DNA of 64,000 nt. It comes from Chloroflexota bacterium. Lineage in GTDB: Bacteria > Chloroflexota > Dehalococcoidia > Lucifugimonadales > SAR202-VII-2. Position numbers and translations under genes: made by a program. Of this stretch, positions 1 to 8,308 are shown piece after piece. The notes under the pieces are model-generated. The model worked only from the letters and a program-made list of their open reading frames with translations. It was not told where the DNA came from and searched no databases. The first letter of the stretch is position 1. Each line of letters starts with the position of its first letter. The stretch lies in NCBI GenBank assembly GCA_003228115.1, contig QEVV01000002.1, forward strand, positions 310,001 to 374,000, written 5' to 3'.

Positions 1-2
1 GC

Positions 3-344
3 CAACTAAAGCCAGAAATGTCGTGTTACGACGCCCTGCGCGCCTGCTTCCCGGCCGGAACGGTGAGCGGCGCACCCAAGATACGGGCGATGGAGATCAT
101 CGCCGAGGTGGAACCGAGCAAGCGAGGGGTGTACGCGGGGGCAGTGGGATACTTCAGCTTCTCCGGCAACATGGACACGGCCATCGCCATTCGGACGATT
201 GTGCTCAAGGACGGCGTGGCCTACGTACAGGCCGGAGGCGGGGTCGTCCACGACAGTGTTCCAGAAATGGAGTACCAGGAAACCCTGCACAAGGCAGGCG
301 CACTGCTGCGGGCCATCGGAGAGGCGGAGGCCAGGGAAACGTGA
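3..344 (+). CDS. trpE: Anthranilate synthase component I, C-terminal part
   Basis: This is the last 113 codons of TrpE, the subunit that makes anthranilate from chorismate and ammonia. The reading frame is open to the window edge, so the gene starts outside. The conserved C-terminal block is clear: [18 protein letters not shown], then [24 protein letters not shown], and the closing [19 protein letters not shown] stretch of the chorismate-utilising fold. It ends 39 bases before a methyltransferase-like gene, where trpG would be expected. The other half of the synthase, trpG, follows about 1 kb later. The active-site N-terminal half cannot be seen here. Confidence 0.93.
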   Translation, partial: QLKPEMSCYDALRACFPAGTVSGAPKIRAMEIIAEVEPSKRGVYAGAVGYFSFSGNMDTAIAIRTIVLKDGVAYVQAGGGVVHDSVPEMEYQETLHKAGALLRAIGEAEARET

Positions 345-383
345 ACCGCAGCATGCTGACCCAGGTTTGCCAGGAGTGAATAA

Positions 384-1292
384 ATGAAAAGGTTTTTGAA
401 AAAGCTAGGCGCCAAGCCTTTGGGACGCCTCTTGTCGCCCGTCCTGCAGATGCGTCGGAGGATTGATCTACTCTCCAACGTAGACAGGGGCACTCAGATT
501 CTGCTCTCCCTGAAATACCGGCAGATGCGAGGGCGCGGTGAGGCCCCACCCAGCTTCACTGATGTGGGCTTTAGGGAGTTCTCGGGAACTGATGAGGATG
601 GCATCCTTCTCTACATCTTCTCTCTAATCGGCGTCCACAACAGAACACTCGTGGATATAGGAGCCGCTCTTCCGCAGGGAAGCAACTCTGCGAATCTCCT
701 CATTAACCACGGCTGGACCGGCCTGCTGATTGAGGGGAACATCAAGGCCGTGCTCGAAGCTCGGGAATTCTATCGCAAACACCCGGATACCTCGCACTTT
801 CCCCCGAAGATCGTTCAAGCGTGGATTACCGTGGAGAACATCAACGACATCATCATGGAGGCAGCGCTGCCTCCAGAGGTTGACCTGCTTTCCATCGATA
901 TCGATGGCATGGACTACTGGATCCTTGAGGCGATCAATTCCATCAGCCCCCGGGTCATAGTGTTGGAGTATCAGGACATTCTGGGACCTGACCAAGCCTG
1001 GGTGGTTCCTTATCGGCCCGATTTCAACCCAGCTTCGTACGCAGCCAATCAAGGTGAACCCAACTACCTAGGGGCTTCGCTTCCAGCCTTTGCCAAGCTG
1101 GCCAGTAAAAAAGGGTATCGGCTCGTTGGCTGCAACAGGTACGGCTTCAACGCCTTCTTCGTAAGGTCCGATATCGGTGCGGAACTCCTCCCTGAAGTAT
1201 CCATAGCCGATTGCCTCGTCCACCCGAAGGCCCAGGCCGGGATGCGCGATCGCTTCCCGAAGATAGCGGACATGGACTGGGTTGAGGTTTAA
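384..1292 (+). CDS. FkbM-like SAM-dependent methyltransferase family protein
   Basis: A 302-residue soluble protein with no signal peptide. Residues about 90-130 (TLVDIGAALPQGSNSANLL, then GWTGLLIEGN) resemble the glycine-rich SAM-binding loop and the acidic strand end of FkbM-like methyltransferases. LLSIDIDGMDYWILEAI near the middle matches the DIDG-x-DYW block of a family often found with surface-polysaccharide genes. The substrate cannot be read from sequence. The start ATG has AGGAG seven bases upstream. It lies between trpE and trpG in the same direction with short gaps (39 and 46 bases), so it is probably cotranscribed. Its composition looks more AT-rich than the trp genes, which suggests insertion into the operon. 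Confidence 0.7.
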   Translation: MKRFLKKLGAKPLGRLLSPVLQMRRRIDLLSNVDRGTQILLSLKYRQMRGRGEAPPSFTDVGFREFSGTDEDGILLYIFSLIGVHNRTLVDIGAALPQGSNSANLLINHGWTGLLIEGNIKAVLEAREFYRKHPDTSHFPPKIVQAWITVENINDIIMEAALPPEVDLLSIDIDGMDYWILEAINSISPRVIVLEYQDILGPDQAWVVPYRPDFNPASYAANQGEPNYLGASLPAFAKLASKKGYRLVGCNRYGFNAFFVRSDIGAELLPEVSIADCLVHPKAQAGMRDRFPKIADMDWVEV

Positions 1293-1338
1293 CGACCATG
1301 CTCTACTCTGCGTTTGAGATCGGCTGGAGTGCTGGGTC

Positions 1339-1905
1339 ATGATCCTCTTAATCGACAACTACGACAGCTTCACCTACAACCTCTATCAGTATCTCTGCGA
1401 GTTGGGGGCGGATGTCCGCGTCGTGCGGAACGACCAGATAACCCTGGACGAGATTGAGGACTTGGCGCCGGAGCGCATCGTCATATCACCGGGGCCGGGA
1501 GCACCGGAATCGGCTGGAATCTCCAACGATGTAGTGCGGCACTTTGGGCCACGACTGCCGCTGCTGGGCGTCTGCCTCGGCCACCAGTGCGTCGGCTTCG
1601 CTTACGGGGGCACCGTTGGCGGCGCGGGAGAGATCAGGCACGGCAAGACCTCCCCCATCCACCACGACGGCAAGGGGATTTTTGCGGGGCTGCCCAAACC
1701 CTTTGAAGCCATCCGCTATCATTCCCTCGTCGTGTTTAAGGAAGGCCTGCCGCCTGAGCTAGAAATCAGCGCCTGGACCGACAACGGCCTCATCATGGGC
1801 CTACGTCACCGGGAATATCCTATAGAGGCGCTGCAGTTCCACCCAGAGTCGATCATGACGAAGACGGGACATGATCTACTGAGAAATTGGCTGGAGATGC
1901 CATGA
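1339..1905 (+). CDS. trpG: Anthranilate synthase component II (glutamine amidotransferase)
   Basis: A class I glutamine amidotransferase of 188 residues, the usual length for a stand-alone TrpG. It supplies ammonia from glutamine to TrpE. The nucleophile Cys79 lies in GVCLGHQ, the oxyanion strand in SPGPGAPESAG, and the His-Glu pair in ALQFHPESIMT near the C-terminus. The N-terminus (MILLIDNYDSFTYNLYQYL) is typical. Some TrpG proteins are shared with p-aminobenzoate synthase (PabA), so a double role is possible. The TGA stop overlaps the trpD ATG (ATGA), indicating translational coupling. Confidence 0.95.
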   Translation: MILLIDNYDSFTYNLYQYLCELGADVRVVRNDQITLDEIEDLAPERIVISPGPGAPESAGISNDVVRHFGPRLPLLGVCLGHQCVGFAYGGTVGGAGEIRHGKTSPIHHDGKGIFAGLPKPFEAIRYHSLVVFKEGLPPELEISAWTDNGLIMGLRHREYPIEALQFHPESIMTKTGHDLLRNWLEMP

Positions 1906-2915
1906 TTCGTGACGCCATTATCAAAGTCGCAGGGGGAAGCTCTCTGAGCGCGGAGGAAGCCGCCGCTGTCATGGAAGAGATCATGACCGGCGAGGCCACC
2001 GAGGCTCAGATCGGCGCTTTCCTCACGGCCCTCAGCATTAAGGGAGAGACGCCGGAAGAGATTTCCGGCATGGCCCAGGTCATGCGGGAAAAATCTCTAC
2101 GCGTAGAAATTAATGTGCCCGCGGTCGACACCTGCGGCACCGGCGGAGATGGCTCGAACACCTTCAATATCTCCACCGCCGCCGCCTTTGTGGTGTCGGC
2201 GGTGGGCGTGCCCGTGGCCAAACATGGCAACCGGGCACTCTCCGGCGGCTGCGGCTCCGCCGACATCTTGGAAGCCTTCGGGGTCAACGTCACCTTGGGG
2301 CCTGAGGCCGTCGCCCGCTGCATCAAAGAGGTGGGCATCGGCTTCATGTTCGCCCCGACCTTCCATCCGGCCATGAAGCACGCCGCCGGTCCCCGCAGAG
2401 AGATTGGCATTCGCACCGTCTTCAACTTCCTTGGCCCACTGACCAACCCGGCCCGGGTCTCGGCTCAGGTGATTGGCCTATCCCGTGGAGACCTTGGTGA
2501 GGCGGTTGCTGAGGCGCTGGGCCAGTTAGGACTGAAGCACGCGCTAGTTGTCCACGGAGACAATGGCTTGGACGAGTTGACGACCGCTTCCGACACGACC
2601 GTATGGGAAATGAAGAACGGCACGGTGACGAGCTACCAAGTCGTGCCTGAAGACCTCGGTCTGAGCCGGTGCCAGCTTGAAGACCTTCAAGGCGGCACCG
2701 TAGAAACCAACAAGGCCCTGTTTGATTTGGCCTTGAGCGGCAAGCCGGGCCCCGCCGCAGACACCGTTCTGCTGAACGCCGCTGCCGCTCTCGTCGCTGC
2801 CGACCGAGCGTCAGACCTGGCAGAGGGGCTGAAGCTAGCGGCCCCGGCTATTGAATCAGGGGCGGCCCGAGCCAAGGTCAACGAGCTGGCGAAACTGAGC
2901 CAGCAACTGGGATAG
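1902..2915 (+). CDS. trpD: Anthranilate phosphoribosyltransferase
   Basis: TrpD of 337 residues, which joins anthranilate to PRPP. The N-terminal helical domain is followed by the PRPP-binding CGTGGDGSNTFNIST loop, then KHGNRALSGGCGSADILEA and GPRREIGIRTVFNFLGPLTNP, all family hallmarks. I place the start at ATG 1902, which overlaps the trpG stop by four bases; an in-frame TTG at 1887 would extend it but lies inside trpG. It is stand-alone and not fused to TrpG. The next gene, trpC, begins nine bases after its stop, so the two are surely cotranscribed. Confidence 0.96.
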   Translation: MIRDAIIKVAGGSSLSAEEAAAVMEEIMTGEATEAQIGAFLTALSIKGETPEEISGMAQVMREKSLRVEINVPAVDTCGTGGDGSNTFNISTAAAFVVSAVGVPVAKHGNRALSGGCGSADILEAFGVNVTLGPEAVARCIKEVGIGFMFAPTFHPAMKHAAGPRREIGIRTVFNFLGPLTNPARVSAQVIGLSRGDLGEAVAEALGQLGLKHALVVHGDNGLDELTTASDTTVWEMKNGTVTSYQVVPEDLGLSRCQLEDLQGGTVETNKALFDLALSGKPGPAADTVLLNAAAALVAADRASDLAEGLKLAAPAIESGAARAKVNELAKLSQQLG

Positions 2916-2924
2916 GAGAGATTG

Positions 2925-3731
2925 GTGACTGAAACGATCCTGGATCGGCTTGTGGCGGCCAAGCGGCGTGAATTGGTGGGCCTCATGGCTCAGGCTCCTC
3001 TCGCCGAGTTGAAGGCCCGCGCTTCCGACATGCCGCCAACATTGAACCTGTCCGGCGCTCTGCTTGGCGACGGCGTTCGGCTCATTGCTGAGGTGAAGAA
3101 GGCATCCCCATCGAAGGGGGCCTTCGTAGACTCCTATGACCCGGCCTCGCTTGCCTCCACCTACGCCGAAAACGGGGCAGCCGCCATCTCCGTCCTGACG
3201 GAGGTTGATCATTTCCAGGGAAGCCTCTCTCACCTACTCGCCGTTAAGGAGGCGACTGCTCCCTGGAGGCCTCCGGTCCTTCGCAAGGATTTCCTCTTCG
3301 ACCCCTACCATGTGTATGAAGCCAGAGCAGCAGGAGCCGACGCTATCCTGCTCATCGTGGCAGTCCTGGCACCCAACCAGCTTAAGGAAATGCTTCAGTT
3401 GGCCCATAGCGTTTGGCTCCAATGCCTGGTTGAGGTCCACGACGCAGGAGAAGTTGAGACTGCCGTGGAAGCTGGCGCGGAAATCATAGGCATCAACAAC
3501 CGGGACCTGCGGACGTTCAAGACGGATCTGGCTTTGACCGAAGAACTCGCCTCTCTTGTCCCTCGGGGCAAGATCGTCGTTAGCGAGAGCGGCATCACAA
3601 CACCGGACCACGTGTTGCGAGTAAGGAAGGCCGGGGCAAGCGCCATCTTGGTCGGAGAGGCCCTCATGACCGCTCCCGACGTAGGCGCCAAGGTGCGGGA
3701 ACTCCTGGATCCGGTCGCCGCAGCCAGGTGA
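2925..3731 (+). CDS. trpC: Indole-3-glycerol phosphate synthase
   Basis: A TIM-barrel enzyme of 268 residues that closes the indole ring, releasing CO2. Visible signatures are LIAEVKKASPSKG (catalytic Lys and phosphate contacts), VLRKDFLFDPYHVYEARAAG, GINNRDLRTF and VSESGI near the phosphate-binding end. The length fits a monofunctional TrpC. GTG 2925 is preferred as start because GGAG lies about six bases upstream; the TTG at 2922 is too close to it. It follows trpD closely. The next gene is a HicB-like small protein and not trpF. Confidence 0.95.
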   Translation: MTETILDRLVAAKRRELVGLMAQAPLAELKARASDMPPTLNLSGALLGDGVRLIAEVKKASPSKGAFVDSYDPASLASTYAENGAAAISVLTEVDHFQGSLSHLLAVKEATAPWRPPVLRKDFLFDPYHVYEARAAGADAILLIVAVLAPNQLKEMLQLAHSVWLQCLVEVHDAGEVETAVEAGAEIIGINNRDLRTFKTDLALTEELASLVPRGKIVVSESGITTPDHVLRVRKAGASAILVGEALMTAPDVGAKVRELLDPVAAAR

Positions 3732-3771
3732 GCCAGCGCTAGCACGCTGGCCCTTTAAGAGGATGTTCCCC

Positions 3772-3978
3772 ATGGAAAGCGAAATAACCTTCCTAGTTGA
3801 AGAATCCGCCGAGGGCGGTTACTTGGCCCAGGCCTTGGGGCATTCCATCTTCACGGAGGCCGCGACCCTAGAGGAGCTCCGATCAATGATCGCAGACGCG
3901 GTTAGAAGCAACTTTGCTGAGGGGGAGCGACCCAAGGCGATCCGGCTCCACTTCGTAAAAGAGGAAATGGCTTCGTAA
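3772..3978 (+). CDS. HicB-like small protein (UPF0150 type)
   Basis: A 68-residue protein that resembles the single-domain HicB/UPF0150 fold. It has a short beta strand (ITFLVEESAEGGYLAQALG), a TEAATLEELRSMIADAV helix and a final strand ending in IRLHFVKEE. In HicAB systems HicB neutralises the HicA RNase. No HicA-like reading frame is visible next to it and no DNA-binding tail is present, so it is an orphan. ATG 3772 is chosen because AAGAGG lies ten bases upstream; ATG 3763 would sit directly on that site. It lies between trpC and trpF. Its function is not known. Confidence 0.6.
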   Translation: MESEITFLVEESAEGGYLAQALGHSIFTEAATLEELRSMIADAVRSNFAEGERPKAIRLHFVKEEMAS

Positions 3979-4067
3979 GGTTCCTCTTGATTACAGGTGG
4001 CGACTCGCCGGAACAATTGGCGAGGACGCCTTTTGAATAGACACAACAGCTAAAAGCTTGGCAAATC

Positions 4068-4727
4068 ATGACACGTATAAAAATCTGCGGCCTTCGCGAC
4101 GCCAAGCACGCTCTTTTCGCCGCTGAAAAGGGTGCGGACTACTTGGGCTTCGTCTTCGTGCCCGGCGTCCGCCGTTGCTTGGCCCTGGACGATGCTCAAC
4201 GTATCGTTGCCGAGTACCGGAAGGCTCATGGGGCCAATGGCCCTTCGCTTGTTGGGCTGTTCTCGGACCAGCCCATTGAGTTCGTAAACAGCACCTTGGA
4301 AAGCGTTGGATTGGATTTGGCACAGATCTGCGGAGATGAGCCCCTTGAATATCTCTCGGGAGTCGTGCGGCCTACCATAAGAGTTGTTCACGTTGGGGAC
4401 GGAGCCACGCTTGACGAAGAAGTAGGCGTAGTGAGTGAGCGGCTCAATGCACTGAAAGCAGCGGGTGTCACGGTCACACTCGATCGGAAATCATCGGTGC
4501 AGCCGGGGGGCTTGGGAGTTCCCTTCAACTGGGCCATCGCAGAGAAGCTAGCGGGGAAGCATGCTTTCTTGCTGGCGGGGGGGCTTACCCCGGCCAACGT
4601 TGCTGAAGCCATCGCTACAGTCCATCCCTGGGGTGTCGATGTGTCTAGCGGAGTCGAGACCGACGGCATGAAGGACACAGCGAAGATCGAGGCATTTATC
4701 GCTACGGTCAAAGCTACAGGCGCGTGA
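4068..4727 (+). CDS. trpF: Phosphoribosylanthranilate isomerase
   Basis: TrpF of 219 residues, a TIM barrel that isomerises phosphoribosylanthranilate to CdRP. KICGLRD at the N-terminus carries the catalytic Cys. [15 protein letters not shown], the strand LAQICGDEP, then [14 protein letters not shown] and [15 protein letters not shown] form the phosphate-binding end. The usual GGTG-FDW block appears as [10 protein letters not shown], with the general acid Asp just before it (TLDRK). No strong ribosome-binding site is visible before the ATG. It ends 16 bases before trpB. Confidence 0.94.
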   Translation: MTRIKICGLRDAKHALFAAEKGADYLGFVFVPGVRRCLALDDAQRIVAEYRKAHGANGPSLVGLFSDQPIEFVNSTLESVGLDLAQICGDEPLEYLSGVVRPTIRVVHVGDGATLDEEVGVVSERLNALKAAGVTVTLDRKSSVQPGGLGVPFNWAIAEKLAGKHAFLLAGGLTPANVAEAIATVHPWGVDVSSGVETDGMKDTAKIEAFIATVKATGA

Positions 4728-4743
4728 TAGGATATTTAACGCT

Positions 4744-5955
4744 ATGACGAACACAAATACGACCCAACTCCCAGACGCTACCGGCCATTTCGGTCCCTAC
4801 GGAGGCCGCTTTGTTCCGGAGACGTTGATGACCGCTCTGCAGGACTTGGAAGAAGCCTACGACTGGGCCAAGCAAGACAAGGGCTTCCAAGACGAGTTGG
4901 AAGGGCTGCTCAAAAACTATGTCGGCCGGCCCACGCCCCTCTACTTAGCCGAAAGTCTCACCCGGGAATGTGGCGGGGCGCGCATTTATTTGAAGCGGGA
5001 AGACCTGGCCCACACCGGCGCTCACAAGATAAACAACGCCCTTGGGCAGGCCTTGTTGGCCCGCCACATGGGAAAGCACCGCATCATCGCGGAGACGGGC
5101 GCCGGCCAGCACGGAGTAGCAACAGCAACCGTCTGCGCATTGATGGGCATGGAATGTGTCGTCTACATGGGGGAGGAGGATATTCGCCGTCAAGCGATGA
5201 ACGTCTTCCGCATGCGATTGCTCGGCGCCGAAGTTTATCCCGTCTCTTCCGGCAGCCGAACGCTAAAAGATGCCATCAATGAGGCCATCCGAGATTGGGT
5301 CACCAACGTAGAAACTACTTTCTACCTGATCGGCAGCGCAGTAGGGCCGCACCCCTACCCAACCATCGTGCGGGACTTCCAGGCGGTGATAGGCATTGAG
5401 GCGAGAGCCCAGGCATTGGAGCTGGAAGGACGCCTGCCGGACTACGCAGTGGCCTGCGTCGGCGGCGGCAGCAACGCTATCGGCTTGTTCTACCCCTTCA
5501 TTGAGGATCAAGGGGTCAAGCTCGTGGGGGTAGAGGCTGGCGGTGAGGGAATCGAGACCGGACGTCACGCAGCTACTCTGGTCGCTGGCAAAGTGGGTGT
5601 GCTTCACGGCAGCAAGTCGTACCTGCTTCAGGACGAGGCAGGGCAAATAACCGAAACCCACAGCGTATCGGCTGGACTGGACTACCCTGGAGTCGGACCG
5701 GAGCACTCCTACCTGAAGGACATCGACAGGGCTACCTACGTTAGCGTTACGGACGCTGAGGCCCTTGAGGGATTCCAGCTCCTATCCCGCACCGAGGGAA
5801 TATTGCCGGCGCTGGAGCCGTCCCACGCAATAGCTCACGTCAGAGAACTTGCCGCCTCCTTGCCCAAAGAAGCCTTCATTATTGTTGGGCTCTCAGGCCG
5901 CGGAGATAAGGATATACATGTGGTTGCAGAGGCCCTGAACATACGGTTTGAGTGA
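4744..5955 (+). CDS. trpB: Tryptophan synthase beta subunit (TrpB1 type)
   Basis: TrpB of 403 residues, the PLP enzyme that joins indole and serine. [13 protein letters not shown] opens it. The PLP lysine is in HTGAHKINN, the catalytic Glu in [11 protein letters not shown], and phosphate binding is by [10 protein letters not shown]. The sequence belongs to the common TrpB1 class, which normally works in an alpha2-beta2 complex with TrpA. No trpA follows: the gene is followed by about 120 noncoding bases and a YihY-type gene. The alpha subunit must be elsewhere, or indole comes from another source. Confidence 0.96.
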   Translation: MTNTNTTQLPDATGHFGPYGGRFVPETLMTALQDLEEAYDWAKQDKGFQDELEGLLKNYVGRPTPLYLAESLTRECGGARIYLKREDLAHTGAHKINNALGQALLARHMGKHRIIAETGAGQHGVATATVCALMGMECVVYMGEEDIRRQAMNVFRMRLLGAEVYPVSSGSRTLKDAINEAIRDWVTNVETTFYLIGSAVGPHPYPTIVRDFQAVIGIEARAQALELEGRLPDYAVACVGGGSNAIGLFYPFIEDQGVKLVGVEAGGEGIETGRHAATLVAGKVGVLHGSKSYLLQDEAGQITETHSVSAGLDYPGVGPEHSYLKDIDRATYVSVTDAEALEGFQLLSRTEGILPALEPSHAIAHVRELAASLPKEAFIIVGLSGRGDKDIHVVAEALNIRFE

Positions 5956-6078
5956 CCAAAACAGTGGCTCACGGCTTGTGGCTTCCCTAGCGTGGTATCC
6001 TATCTGAGTATTTCTTCACAAAATCTTGTCATTCTTTTGCTAGCCTGTCCTTAGGCAGCGAAAAAACTAACGAAACGC

Positions 6079-7071
6079 ATGGCAGTCCGCTCGAAAATTG
6101 CTACCGCAGGACGCACCGTCAGGGCCGATGTTCCTTTCGGCCTGTTCTTCGTACTTTCTTTCATTGCCCGATTCATTGTTACCTGTGCGAGGATCGTCAA
6201 CCAGTTCCTTGGGAACAACTGTCCTCAAATGGCTGCAGCGATATCATTTTATGCGCTGTTCTCTCTCTTCCCTCTAGCGCTGGCGGTGATATCGGTCCTT
6301 GGATACATAGCAGGATCAGAGGCAGTGAAGTCCCAGCTTGCCGGTCAAATCGGGCAACTGGTCCCTATATCGACCGACTTGGTGACGGAGACCATTCAGG
6401 GTGTTGTCGATGCCAAGCACATCACGGGAATCGCAGCCATCGTTGGCTTGCTGTGGGCGGCCAATGCCGTTTTCGGGGCGATACGGAAGGGAGTAAACAC
6501 AGCTTGGGGAATTCGCGAACCACGGCCGTTCTTCCACGAACGCTTCATCGACTTCTCTCTGACTGTCGGGGCGGGCATCCTGTTCCTTGTGTCCATCTCT
6601 TCCACCGCCGCTCTGAGTTTCTTCCGAGAAGTGAGCAAGACCGTGGACCCTCAACTGGGTCTGTCGAGCGACGTGGCATGGAACTTCGCTGCCGGTATCA
6701 TCCCCTTTATCCTTTCCTTCTTCACCTTCGCTTTCCTGTACTGGCTTCTGCCAAACACTTACGTCCGGTTCAGGTACGTCATTCCGGGCGCAATCGCCGG
6801 AGCCATCGCCTTCGAGGCGGTCAAGAACATCTTTGTCTTCTACGTACGGAACTACGCCGACTACAACATCCTGTACGGCCCCATTGGAGCGGTCTTGGCG
6901 CTCATGACATGGCTGTACATATCGGCATTGATCTTCCTCTTCTGGGCAGCGGTCACCTCTCACTACGCCGCGTTCATGGAGGAACGCTCCGCACGGCGGC
7001 GCTGGCGCAGGGTCTTGGATGACACCCGGACTCACACATATGCGGCCCCTACTTCGACCAGCGGCAATTGA
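6079..7071 (+). CDS. YihY/BrkB-family inner membrane protein
   Basis: An integral membrane protein of 330 residues with about six hydrophobic segments. It matches the YihY (formerly ribonuclease BN-like) family: PQMAAAISFYALFSLFPLALAVISVLG near residue 55, the WAANAVFGAIRKGVNTAWGI stretch, and a late YGPIGAVLALMTWLYISALIFLFW segment. Members are probably transporters or export factors; the old RNase BN assignment was a mistake. The cytoplasmic C-terminus is Arg-rich. It ends 24 bases before the HtrA-like gene, so the two may share a transcript. Confidence 0.85.
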   Translation: MAVRSKIATAGRTVRADVPFGLFFVLSFIARFIVTCARIVNQFLGNNCPQMAAAISFYALFSLFPLALAVISVLGYIAGSEAVKSQLAGQIGQLVPISTDLVTETIQGVVDAKHITGIAAIVGLLWAANAVFGAIRKGVNTAWGIREPRPFFHERFIDFSLTVGAGILFLVSISSTAALSFFREVSKTVDPQLGLSSDVAWNFAAGIIPFILSFFTFAFLYWLLPNTYVRFRYVIPGAIAGAIAFEAVKNIFVFYVRNYADYNILYGPIGAVLALMTWLYISALIFLFWAAVTSHYAAFMEERSARRRWRRVLDDTRTHTYAAPTSTSGN

Positions 7072-7095
7072 TGAGCCGTCCGGGGATGGTTCACT

Positions 7096-8298
7096 ATGCT
7101 GAGATCTGCCGCCTTAATCGTTATGGGCCTCTGCGCCCTCTTGGCGCTGGCGGCTTGCGCGTCTTCTGGTAATGACCCCACGGAGACGTCGGCCTTTGTA
7201 GCCATGCCGGTAGTCGCCACGCAGGACAGCCCGGCTCCTACAGCCACCCCCACGGGCGTTGAACCACAGCCAACAACACCTCCGCCGCCCCCCGCCGCTG
7301 CGACAACGCCTCCTGGTACGTCGGTCCCAAGCCCCACTTTGCCTGCGTCTACGCTCGGCCTGCCAAACATCGCGGACCTTGTAGATAGAGTGAAACCGTC
7401 CGTGGTGAGCATTTCGGTAGAAATCACCCAAACGGACTTCCTTGGACGAGAGGTACGGGGAACAGCCGCAGGTTCCGGGTTCATCTTCGACTCCAGAGGC
7501 TACATTCTCACGAACAACCATGTGGTGGAGAACGCCACCCGCATCCTATTGACCATGGACGACACTCGACGATTTGAGGCGGAACTGGTTGGCAGGGACC
7601 CACTTACAGACCTAGCCGTGATCAAGTTCACGGAAGATATGGAGGTCCCTGCTCTGCTTCTAGCCGACTCCGACGAACTGCGCATCGGTGAATGGGTGGT
7701 GGCCATCGGAAACGCCCTGGGCCTCCCGGGCGAGCCGACGGTAACAGTGGGTGTTGTCGGCGCCAAGTCGAGGACGGTGGGTCCTCTGGCTTCAGGAATC
7801 TATTTGCACAACATGCTTCAGACGGACGCCGCTATCAATCCTGGAAACAGCGGCGGGCCCTTGATTGACCTGAACGGCCGCGTCGTGGGTATCAACTCGG
7901 CCATTATTGAGGGAGCCAACGGCATCGGCTTCTCCATAGCGGCCAACACAGCGAAGGCCGTCGCCGAGCAATTGGTGGAGCACGGCAAAGTGGTGTGGCC
8001 GTGGCTGGGAATCAGTGCGAACGATGTAACGCCGCAGGTGGCCGTGGAATACGACCTATCAATTAGCCAGGGCGTGCTGGTGCTGGGCATTGAGCCGGGC
8101 GGGCCGGCAGACAAAGCAGGAATGCGAGTTGAGGACGTGATACTGAGCCTAGCGGGGAACGCCATTCCAGACACGATCGCCCTTCAGCGGGCTACGCGTC
8201 AGAACGCAATTGGTGCAACGGTCGAGGTTGCTGTGCTTAGGGATGGCCGGGAAGTGCAGCTTTCAGTGACGCTGGAAGAAATGCCGCGACCGCAGTAA
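7096..8298 (+). CDS. HtrA/DegP-family serine protease lipoprotein with PDZ domain
   Basis: A 400-residue envelope protease. Residues 1-21 form a lipoprotein signal (LALAAC, Cys21), followed by about 60 residues rich in Pro, Thr and Ala. The trypsin-like domain runs from about residue 90 to 290 with the triad His142 (TNNHVV), Asp172 (DPLTDLAV) and Ser252 (NPGNSGGPL). One PDZ domain occupies the C-terminus, with WPWLGISANDVTP at its start and GVLVLGIEPGGPADKAGM inside it. HtrA proteins degrade or refold damaged exported proteins. The low-complexity spacer probably holds the catalytic part away from the membrane. Confidence 0.93.
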   Translation: MLRSAALIVMGLCALLALAACASSGNDPTETSAFVAMPVVATQDSPAPTATPTGVEPQPTTPPPPPAAATTPPGTSVPSPTLPASTLGLPNIADLVDRVKPSVVSISVEITQTDFLGREVRGTAAGSGFIFDSRGYILTNNHVVENATRILLTMDDTRRFEAELVGRDPLTDLAVIKFTEDMEVPALLLADSDELRIGEWVVAIGNALGLPGEPTVTVGVVGAKSRTVGPLASGIYLHNMLQTDAAINPGNSGGPLIDLNGRVVGINSAIIEGANGIGFSIAANTAKAVAEQLVEHGKVVWPWLGISANDVTPQVAVEYDLSISQGVLVLGIEPGGPADKAGMRVEDVILSLAGNAIPDTIALQRATRQNAIGATVEVAVLRDGREVQLSVTLEEMPRPQ

Positions 8299-8308
8299 GC
8301 GGTCGCAC

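Noticed and set aside
6316-7035. A 239-codon minus-strand frame inside the YihY gene
   Set aside because: It is antisense to a clear membrane protein and has no recognisable domain.
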